Positions 1 through 6,604 of a stretch of 10,418 nucleotides of DNA are shown one piece after another. Source of the stretch: Bacteroidaceae bacterium (GTDB lineage: Bacteria; Bacteroidota; Bacteroidia; Bacteroidales; Bacteroidaceae); assembly GCA_017548225.1 (NCBI GenBank), contig JAFYMV010000026.1, positions 1-10,418 of the forward strand, read 5' to 3'. Every line of letters starts with the position of its first letter. The first letter of the stretch is position 1. The notes below the pieces were generated by a model, which did no database searches, was not told the origin of the DNA, and saw only the letters and a program-made list of their open reading frames with translations. Both the position numbers and the translations under genes were made by a program.

Positions 1-798
1 ACCTTGCTCTTCATCGTAATAGACGACTCTTCTAAGTGGAATCGGATAATCTTTAGAACTCTTATATACCGTAAACTCTATGGTAGAATCAGACAAGACG
101 TTCTTCGGAAGTCTCCGTTTCCATGAGGTTTGCTTGAACTTTAGGTTCTTCTTTGCGCGCACTACAAAGGTTGCTTCTATCTGCTCTATTTTGAATAGGT
201 TCGAGAAGTCATTGTAGCCACGATCAAAGATGTAATATGCTCCTTTCTCATAGGGTATTTCAGGCATTGCCTTTATATCATTGGTCGATGCCGTTGTGAT
301 ATGAAAGAATGCAGGAACCTTTGCTTCAATATCATAGAGGGTGTGAATCTTAATACCTCCTTTATGTTTGCGAAACTTGGCCTACTCGAAAACTTCAAGG
401 CATAAGTCTATCGTTGTAGAGTCAAAAGCATACGCATGACCATCAAAACCGAATATTTTTTCGGTGTTTTTGGAACGTGCTTCCGCTACCAGGTAATAAG
501 CAAAGTCCTCGAAGATTCTGTAGTCTCGTAGTTCATTTGCTTTGGACAGATTGCTCCGTGTTACGGACTTGCCCATACCTAAGTGGTACAGCTTGCGCCA
601 ATGAGCTTCGAGTGCAACGATTAGGTCGCGCAAACCTTCACGATTGGAGAGTTGTCCGAACATCATCACTAGTAGCTGATTCCAGCAAGAGAACGATTTT
701 ATATATCTGTCTCCTTGATACTTAGCAACGATTCTTCGAAACTTAAAACAATCAAGAAACTCTACTATTTGGGCGAAAACGTATTTGTCTTTATGATT
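1..798 (-). pseudogene. IS4-family transposase with N-terminal DUF4372, nonsense-mutated and lacking a start codon (partial)
   Basis: Read on the minus strand from 798, the frame gives a typical DUF4372 N-terminus (KYVFAQIVEFL, KSFSCWNQLLVMMFGQLSNR, ALEAHWRKLYHLGMG). The DDE nuclease core follows. The first catalytic Asp lies in YAFDSTTIDLC (codon 421-423) and the second in YIFDRGYND (codon 223-225). The conserved Glu (YREL-type motif) would be beyond the left edge. A TAG codon at 382-384 falls where relatives have Trp (VFE-stop-AKF instead of VFxWAKF). The frame continues without other stops to position 1, so this is a point nonsense mutation rather than a frameshift. No ATG, GTG or TTG lies in frame between the upstream stop (817-819) and codon 669-667, although family similarity begins 43 codons before that. 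Function would be cut-and-paste transposition of the IS; this copy is very likely dead. Confidence 0.85.
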
Positions 799-804
799 AC
801 GACC

Positions 805-836
805 GCAAAAGTAATTTCAAATCGTTGCGCGCCAAA
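805..836 (-). promoter_or_regulatory. Promoter of the IS transposase (Bacteroidetes type)
   Basis: On the minus strand TTTG (833-836) is followed after exactly 19 bp by TACTTTTGC (805-813), matching the Bacteroidetes -33 TTTG / -7 TAnnTTTG consensus. It points into the transposase frame. The predicted transcription start (about 798-801) lies almost on the first recognisable transposase codon, so the mRNA would have essentially no 5' leader. Confidence 0.6.
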
Positions 837-888
837 AAGTCTTATAACAATTTAAATATCAACTATTTCAAAGAACTATTTCGATTTT

Positions 889-902
889 TTAGTGGACACT
901 AA
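889..902. repeat. Near-palindromic probable IS end sequence
   Basis: TTAGTG and CACTAA flank a 2-bp centre, giving TTAGTGGACACTAA. It lies at the outer, promoter-proximal side of the transposase, where the terminal inverted repeat of the element is expected. It could be the outer tip of the inverted repeat together with part of the target. The other end of the IS is not available, so the exact boundary cannot be fixed here. Confidence 0.4.
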
Positions 903-967
903 TGGTATCTTTCCTCTAAAAAACTTACTTTTTTATCAAACGGGCGTAAAAGATGAGTTTTTTTATG

Positions 968-975
968 TAAGTTTG
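968..975 (+). promoter_or_regulatory. Possible -7 element of the M60 peptidase gene
   Basis: TAAGTTTG fits the Bacteroidetes -7 consensus TAnnTTTG and lies 59 bp before the peptidase ATG, with an A/T-rich leader between. No TTTG is found at the expected -33 position (about 945-948 reads CGTA), so the promoter may be weak, activator-dependent (ECF sigma or other), or wrongly assigned. The right half of an 8-bp inverted repeat (921-928 with 967-974) overlaps this element. Confidence 0.35.
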
Positions 976-1034
976 TAAAATCTTTAGTCATGCTAATGCA
1001 TAAATATAAAATCAAATAATTCAAAACTAACACC

Positions 1035-4000
1035 ATGTATCGTTATCAAAAAATTAAGATGCTACTAGCCTTCTGTATGTTGGCTTGCACAAGTCTCTGG
1101 GCTCAAGATAGGAAAATTGAAATTTCTAGTGCTGAGGCTTCGAATTCTCAAAGTGGTGAAGAAGCCTATAGGGTAATTGATGGAAAATCCTCTACCTTAT
1201 GGCATAGTTCGTACAACTCAACACATTTTCCCGTTGAAATTACTATTACGTTTAATCCAGAAACCCATGTGGACTATGTTCGTTATGTACCTCGCACGAG
1301 TGGAGATAATGGTAATTGGCAGAATGTGGATGTTGCTTATTGTACTGCAGCTGGTGGAGATGACTATATACCCGTCGGAAATTTTGATTTAAATGGTGCA
1401 AGCACTGCGTATGACTTTTATTTGCCGGATGTAGATAAGTGTGGACGAGTGCGTTTTACCATTAATTCGGGTCAAGGAGGATGGGCTTCAGCTTCGGAGA
1501 TAGAGGCATATGTATATAGCGAAAATGAGGATAAGGTTGCGGCATTTGAACTATATTTTTCCGATGACTTGTATACGGAACTCAGACCTGATATTGTAAA
1601 TAGTAATAATATCGTTGATGCTGATGTTAGGGCATTAGTGGAATCGATATTGAGTGATGCTGAAGATTACAAGAAATTCCGTGTGGCTGAATATGAACCC
1701 TATATGACACTTGCTACACTGCAACATCGCTTGAGGACGAGTAACTACTATAACGCTTATGAGAATCCAACAGGAATCTATCTCGAAAGCGGTCAATCAT
1801 GTTGGGTTGCAGTGAGTGGTATTGAGGAAGAATATCCTGTAGGTTTAAAGATAAAGAATTGGCTGGAGGATGAAAGTGTCAGCTCGTATAAATTGAGGAA
1901 TGGCCTTAATTATATTAAAGCAACAACTGAGGGTAATGTTTTTGTGGATTACTATACCGACGACTTTAAGACAGCCCCTGAAGTAAAAGTTCACTTCATT
2001 AATGCTCCCGTTTTAGGTTATTGGGACCAAAAGACAATGACTAATGAGGATTGGATAAATTTGCTTGCTGATAAAAGGGCTGATGACAATCGCATTATTA
2101 TCACTCGCTCTGAGCACGCGCAATTGGCTTTCCCTATTTCATCATGGTTGGTTCACTGTCCTAATGATGTAAATGCAACGATGACTCACTTTCAGGATGT
2201 GCAGAAGTCTATTCGTAATCTGATGGGTTTAGATAAATATAACTATCAGATAAAGAATCGTCAACTTTATTATGTCTCGAACTATGGATTCATGGCTGCT
2301 ACAGGTGATGGAGCTTATTGTAATGTTAATAGCATAGGTGGTGTTATGACTCCTGATGCTTCACAATTTGATTTTATTAATGTGGCGCATGAATGGGGTC
2401 ATAATAATCAAATAACTCCCGGCTTCAAGTGGTCTGGTTGTGGAGAGGTAACTAATCATCTCTTTGCTATTTGGGCGCAGATTCAGATAACTGGTGATAA
2501 ATGGTTGGTGCTTGAGGATAGAGTAAAGGGTATTGAAGAATATTCTAATATGCGCGGTGGATATATGCAACCCTACTTTGAAGAGGCGGTTCGCAAAGGT
2601 GTTGCATGGCAATTACAGGAGGGTTCTGATTATTACAAAATGACTCCTTCAGAAACAACTGTGAGAAGACAAGATGCAGAAGGCAATGAATATGAAATGG
2701 AAACTGTTACCTATCGTAACTATGACCATTCTGTAAAACTCGTTCCTTTCTGGCAGTTAATCCTTTGGGGAACATTGGCGGAAAAATGTCCGGATATTAT
2801 ACCGATGGTACTTCATAGTATTCGTACAACGGATAACTATGGTGATATCTATAATACAAATGGAAAGCAGCAAGTCAATTGGATGAAATTGGCTTGTGAT
2901 AGTGCAAAGATTGATTTGCTTCCCTTTTTTGAGAAGGCTGGTATGTTGAGGCCAATTCATGCTTACATTGAGGACTACTATAAAGGATGGAATATAATTT
3001 CAGAAGAGATGATTGATGAACTTAAGTCTCATGTCAAAACTCAAGGCTATCCATCTTTTACCGAAGAAATTAATTATATTAATGGTCATAACTATCATAT
3101 ATATCGAGATAACTTGAAGCTAAATGTTTTGAACATGCAGGGTGTGCTCAATGGAGATAAAGTGACCATTCAACATAGTGTAGCACGGAATGCAGTTGCT
3201 TTTGAAACTTACAATGCGCAGGACGAACTTATCAGAATTACCATGTATGGTTTGGGTAGTGACGATAATCACTCTTATACCCAGGTTCTTTTCCCGGAAA
3301 GTCTTGATAAAACGCAAAATGCATCGTATATCATGGCGGTAGGTTATGATGGTGAACGACAAAAGGTATATCAGAGATATAGTAGCGAAGATGATGTCGA
3401 CGAAAGGGAACTTGGTAGAATTCTGTCTGGAATAGAGGATTTTTTACAATTTGAAGATGCTACAAACACCAAGGTGGGATACTATAAAACAGAATCATTG
3501 ACCGAATTGAAGTCAGTTTACAATGTCGCCAAAGAGGTATACGATAATCAGGTATCCGCATCATTTGTAGCTGCATATGACATGCTTTATTCGGAATATG
3601 TGAAGGTTCAAAATAATGAATATGCCCGTATCGATATTGTTCAAGGTAATGCTTATCGCTTAGAAAACAAGCAATATTCTGGCCGTTGGATGTCTGTCAA
3701 TGATGACTTTGAAATGTTGGCAGAAATATTTGCCGACACGGATGCGCAAAAATGGTATTTTGAGAAATCTGAGACAAAAGGGTATTATTACATAAAGAAC
3801 AAGCGTGAGTCAACTTATCCTGGTGATGTTGAAAAGAGTAAAGTTTTAAGTGTGAACAAAACTGACAAAACTGACGCTCATGCCTATCAATTACAAGATA
3901 TGGGTAATGGCTTGTGGGCACTTATTGGAGGTACCGGCATGCATTGTGGAGGATACAATTACGCATATAAGGTCGTTGGCTGGGGGGCTGAAGAAGATGC

Positions 4001-6275
4001 AACTCAATGGTATATTACAGCTGTAGAAATTGATGAAAATGCAGAAATGATTCATAATTTGGAAGCCTTGATAAAGAAGGTTGAAGACTTGGTTCATCAG
4101 TTGAATGAGGATGATAAGTATGCAGCAGGTGGACTTGAAGAATTGATTAGTTCTACGGAGAGTCAGTTGGATGATGCGAGAGTTGTGTGCGCCAAAACTA
4201 ATCCCTCAAAAAATGAATTGGAGTCAGCTTATAATAGTCTAAACTCACAGTATGAGTTGCTTTTGGAATATTGTAAAAATGGAGAAAATGCATCCCTAGC
4301 TGCTAAAAAAGCTGAGTTGTTAGAATTGATAGGTGTTACTAATCGTTTAATTATTTCTTGTGGAACAATTCATAATTCTTCGGGAAGTTATACTGTAGAA
4401 CTGAAAGCTGAAGCAGGAGGTGCTACTGAAGAATTGGTATTGGCAGTCTATAAACAAAATCAAGAGGCTCAGATAGTAATTAATTATGCAACCATGGAGA
4501 GTCAAGTGCAAGATGCTATCGATAAATTGCAAGCTCTTAAAGATTTGTTAGCTTTCGCCATTAAGTTGCCTGTAGGATTGACAATCGACGCTTCTTCTCC
4601 TAAGCTCTATACCATCAAGACAAATCGTAACGGTAATCCAGTATTGCAGTACGATATGGCAACAGGTCTGTTTAGTGTAACCCCTGCGATAGAAGGTACT
4701 CCGTCACAAGCATTCTATTTCATGAAGGGTGATGGGGAAAATGTATATATCTATCCTTACATGGCAGAGGGTAAAGTGCTAGCTACAAATGATGTGAATG
4801 ATGGTCACTCTAAGGTGACGGCTATGGTAAAGGGAACTGCAGCATATGAGCAATGGACCTTTGTGGAGCAAGTTGGTGAATGTTATAATATACAGCCGGT
4901 GGGTGCTTCTACTTATTTGAGTAACTATGGCGGAGAAAGTAATATGATGGGCTTCTATAGCCTTAATCCTAGTACAGATGCTGGTTCTCTTTTATCATTT
5001 GAAGAAATGACGGTGGAGGGTAGCTATGTTTACCTTAAATTAAAGAATTTCTATTCAACAGGTGTCAAAGTATCGGGAACAATTCAAGGCAGTACGGCTG
5101 TTGGTTATTATCCTGTAGCACAAGCCGATGCTTATAATATAGCTTATAATGCAGCAGCCGAAATCCTTGCAGGAACTACTGCTACAGATAAGGCCTATCA
5201 AGCAGTTTATGATGCGCTTGTAGCTGCTAACGATGCATTGGTGATGAATATGCCTGAAGAGGGTAGGTATTACCGATTTGTGTCTGTCGTTAAAGGTGAT
5301 GGTACTAATGCATGGGTCTATGCTGATCCGACAGACAACAAGCTGTATTGGGCTGAAGAGAGAACTGCTGATGAGGCTATTGCTGTTTGGAGTGTTGCTC
5401 CCTCTGGAACCGAAGGCGTATTCAGTATTTGCAATCTACATACAGGTCTCTATATTAGTCAGTTTGTCTACAATGTATCTTCTGCGTTAAGTGAAACGGC
5501 TTGCAATGTGGATATCGTTTCTCTTTCTGGTGATGGTCAGGTCGGATTTAAGTGCAACGGAGCCATGATGCATGCTCAAAGTGGTGGTGCAGTGGTACGT
5601 TGGGAAACGAGTGCTAACGATGCTTCAGCATGGCGTATTGAGGAGGTAGATGTGTCAGAGATAAAACATACAGTAAGCGTGGGAGAATATGAACTTGCTG
5701 GTCTTTTCTTGAATTATCCTGTAGTAATCCCCAATGGTGTGAAAGCCTATTTTCTCGAAGAAGCTGGTGTCTCTATTGATGCTGATGGTGTTGGGCAATT
5801 GGCATTAACCAAGATTGAGGGAAATGTTCTTCCTGCTAAGACCGCAGTAATCTTATCTGCTCCCCATGACGTTTATGATTTCTGCTATACAGATGAAACA
5901 ACTATGGATGATTTCTCTACTAACTTGTTGAAGGGTAGTGCCTACCAGGAATACCTTGAAGCTGATGTAAACCGTCACTCTTATGTGCTCGGCAGTAAAG
6001 ATGGTATTGTGGGCCTATATAAGGATGATGTGATGTGTGGACCGACAGGAGGAGAGGGGACAACACACCGTAAAGTATCGGCCAATGATGTTTTCTTTGA
6101 TTGGAATGGTGATGTCGTATATCTCCGTATTGATGACCAAACAACAAATGTCGCAAATGCGATAGTGAAAAAGAATTCCGTAATCTACGATTTGTACGGA
6201 CGTTGTATTGTTAAAGTAGTAGCGTCGGGACTTTATATTGTTGACGGGCAGAAGCAATACATACTTATTAAGTAG
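1035..6275 (+). CDS. Secreted multimodular M60-family (enhancin/mucinase-like) metallopeptidase
   Basis: The 1746-residue protein starts with a signal peptide (basic MYRYQKIK, hydrophobic core, probable cleavage SLWA-QD after residue 23). Residues about 27-165 resemble an F5/8 type C (CBM32-like) domain. An M60 catalytic region spans about 245-650, with H452-E-W-G-H456 and a third ligand E471 in SGCGEV, fitting the M60 signature HExxH-X(8,28)-E. A beta-sandwich-like part follows (about 660-800). Three beta-rich modules resembling beta-trefoil/ricin-type lectins (about 870-996, 1190-1365, 1410-1540) are separated by helical, FIVAR-like spacers (about 1004-1175, 1363-1406). A beta domain common in Bacteroidetes surface proteins (1544-1705) and a tail IYDLYGR...GLYIVDGQKQYILIK finish the chain. 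Known M60 members of gut bacteria cleave O-glycosylated mucin-type proteins; that substrate is inferred here. No polysaccharide-utilisation genes (SusC/SusD) adjoin it. It is markedly A/T-richer than the genes to its right, consistent with transfer. Family assignment is firm; the accessory domain names are by appearance only. Confidence 0.9.
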   Translation: MYRYQKIKMLLAFCMLACTSLWAQDRKIEISSAEASNSQSGEEAYRVIDGKSSTLWHSSYNSTHFPVEITITFNPETHVDYVRYVPRTSGDNGNWQNVDVAYCTAAGGDDYIPVGNFDLNGASTAYDFYLPDVDKCGRVRFTINSGQGGWASASEIEAYVYSENEDKVAAFELYFSDDLYTELRPDIVNSNNIVDADVRALVESILSDAEDYKKFRVAEYEPYMTLATLQHRLRTSNYYNAYENPTGIYLESGQSCWVAVSGIEEEYPVGLKIKNWLEDESVSSYKLRNGLNYIKATTEGNVFVDYYTDDFKTAPEVKVHFINAPVLGYWDQKTMTNEDWINLLADKRADDNRIIITRSEHAQLAFPISSWLVHCPNDVNATMTHFQDVQKSIRNLMGLDKYNYQIKNRQLYYVSNYGFMAATGDGAYCNVNSIGGVMTPDASQFDFINVAHEWGHNNQITPGFKWSGCGEVTNHLFAIWAQIQITGDKWLVLEDRVKGIEEYSNMRGGYMQPYFEEAVRKGVAWQLQEGSDYYKMTPSETTVRRQDAEGNEYEMETVTYRNYDHSVKLVPFWQLILWGTLAEKCPDIIPMVLHSIRTTDNYGDIYNTNGKQQVNWMKLACDSAKIDLLPFFEKAGMLRPIHAYIEDYYKGWNIISEEMIDELKSHVKTQGYPSFTEEINYINGHNYHIYRDNLKLNVLNMQGVLNGDKVTIQHSVARNAVAFETYNAQDELIRITMYGLGSDDNHSYTQVLFPESLDKTQNASYIMAVGYDGERQKVYQRYSSEDDVDERELGRILSGIEDFLQFEDATNTKVGYYKTESLTELKSVYNVAKEVYDNQVSASFVAAYDMLYSEYVKVQNNEYARIDIVQGNAYRLENKQYSGRWMSVNDDFEMLAEIFADTDAQKWYFEKSETKGYYYIKNKRESTYPGDVEKSKVLSVNKTDKTDAHAYQLQDMGNGLWALIGGTGMHCGGYNYAYKVVGWGAEEDATQWYITAVEIDENAEMIHNLEALIKKVEDLVHQLNEDDKYAAGGLEELISSTESQLDDARVVCAKTNPSKNELESAYNSLNSQYELLLEYCKNGENASLAAKKAELLELIGVTNRLIISCGTIHNSSGSYTVELKAEAGGATEELVLAVYKQNQEAQIVINYATMESQVQDAIDKLQALKDLLAFAIKLPVGLTIDASSPKLYTIKTNRNGNPVLQYDMATGLFSVTPAIEGTPSQAFYFMKGDGENVYIYPYMAEGKVLATNDVNDGHSKVTAMVKGTAAYEQWTFVEQVGECYNIQPVGASTYLSNYGGESNMMGFYSLNPSTDAGSLLSFEEMTVEGSYVYLKLKNFYSTGVKVSGTIQGSTAVGYYPVAQADAYNIAYNAAAEILAGTTATDKAYQAVYDALVAANDALVMNMPEEGRYYRFVSVVKGDGTNAWVYADPTDNKLYWAEERTADEAIAVWSVAPSGTEGVFSICNLHTGLYISQFVYNVSSALSETACNVDIVSLSGDGQVGFKCNGAMMHAQSGGAVVRWETSANDASAWRIEEVDVSEIKHTVSVGEYELAGLFLNYPVVIPNGVKAYFLEEAGVSIDADGVGQLALTKIEGNVLPAKTAVILSAPHDVYDFCYTDETTMDDFSTNLLKGSAYQEYLEADVNRHSYVLGSKDGIVGLYKDDVMCGPTGGEGTTHRKVSANDVFFDWNGDVVYLRIDDQTTNVANAIVKKNSVIYDLYGRCIVKVVASGLYIVDGQKQYILIK

Positions 6276-6291
6276 GAATCGTCGTGAACAA

Positions 6292-6335
6292 TTATGCCCC
6301 ATCATGAAGTTTTGCGACAGATTGATGGGGCATAA
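6292..6335 (+). terminator. Hairpin downstream of the M60 gene, probable terminator
   Basis: A perfect 13-bp stem (6292-6304 with 6323-6335, containing GCCCC/GGGGC) with an 18-nt loop begins 16 bp after the peptidase stop codon. It is followed by A/T-rich sequence but no T-run, so it could instead be a 3'-end stabilising structure. Confidence 0.55.
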
Positions 6336-6369
6336 ATAAATGGTAATGATATAGATGTTTGCCTATTTT

Positions 6370-6388
6370 TACGATTCTGAGAATCGTA
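6370..6388. repeat. Short inverted repeat
   Basis: An 8-bp perfect stem (TACGATTC / GAATCGTA) with a TGA triloop lies in the convergent intergenic region. It is preceded by TTTTT on the plus strand, so reading leftwards (minus-strand transcripts) it is followed by an A-run rather than in front of a gene. A role in stopping transcription is possible but not shown. Confidence 0.35.
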
Positions 6389-6458
6389 GAGGGGGAGGTG
6401 GTATGAACTTTCAACGGATAATACCCCCTCCGCTTCGCTCGTCCCCTTAAGGGGGGAC
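6389..6458. repeat. G/C-rich, palindrome-rich intergenic element (REP-like)
   Basis: Within A/T-rich surroundings this stretch has G- and C-runs arranged as inverted repeats. Positions 6395-6404 pair with 6421-6430 with one mismatch, and GTCCCC (6441-6446) pairs with GGGGAC (6453-6458) around the perfect palindrome CCCCTTAAGGGG (6443-6454). CGCTTCGCTCG lies between the two. The style is that of dispersed intergenic repeats, but only one copy is in the window, so repetitiveness in the genome is an inference. The wider region 6276-6604 has no credible gene. Confidence 0.4.
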
Positions 6459-6501
6459 AATCCTTAATAAGGGTGAACTCCTATATTATCTCCTAATAAA
6501 T

Positions 6502-6518
6502 ACTAACGAAGAGTTAGT
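6502..6518. repeat. Short inverted repeat
   Basis: ACTAAC and GTTAGT form a 6-bp stem around a GAAGA loop. It is one of several small hairpins between the convergent peptidase genes and carries no T-run on either strand. Chance occurrence is possible. Confidence 0.25.
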
Positions 6519-6552
6519 TAAGAGGTTTGCTTTATTTGAATATTGTATGCAT

Positions 6553-6597
6553 ACACAAGAGAGAGTCGCAATTGGCAATTGCGACTCTCTCTTGTGT
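6553..6597 (-). terminator. Strong 21-bp hairpin terminating the M18 peptidase gene
   Basis: Positions 6553-6573 and 6577-6597 are perfect reverse complements (21 bp) around a GGC triloop. The structure begins 7 bp after the minus-strand TAA (6605-6607). Read on the plus strand it ends in TTTT (6597-6600), so it may also stop transcripts from the M60 side. On the minus strand the T-run is poor. Bidirectional termination between convergent genes is the simplest reading. Confidence 0.7.
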
Positions 6598-6604
6598 TTT
6601 CTTA

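Larger units (their letters stand above)
1..903 (-). mobile_element. Partial IS4-family insertion sequence (DUF4372 type), right-hand end
   Basis: The element runs off the left edge of the window. It contains a transposase reading frame on the minus strand and, beyond its 5' end, about 100 bp of A/T-rich non-coding DNA with a promoter. The outer end is placed near 889-903 because the near-palindrome TTAGTGGACACTAA lies there, just before the sequence changes to the leader of the next gene. This boundary is an inference: the opposite inverted repeat and the target duplication are outside the window, so neither can be compared. The family is judged from the transposase protein. Because the transposase is broken, the copy is probably not autonomous. 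Confidence 0.72.

Noticed and set aside
477..725. Plus-strand open frame opposite the transposase
   Set aside because: It lies antisense to a recognised transposase frame and its product resembles nothing; it is a shadow of the minus-strand gene.
1035..1100. M60 protein considered as a lipoprotein because of Cys14 and Cys18 in the signal region
   Set aside because: The residues before Cys18 (MLA) are a poor lipobox, and a signal peptidase I site (LWA-QD) follows directly, so export as a free or tail-sorted protein fits better.
6015..6305. Minus-strand open frame across the end of the M60 gene
   Set aside because: It overlaps the strongly supported C-terminal coding region of the peptidase and has no recognisable protein features or promoter.
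6553..6597. Long perfect hairpin considered as a second insertion-sequence end or integron attC site
   Set aside because: No transposase or integrase is near, no target duplication is seen, and its position just after a stop codon is explained by termination.
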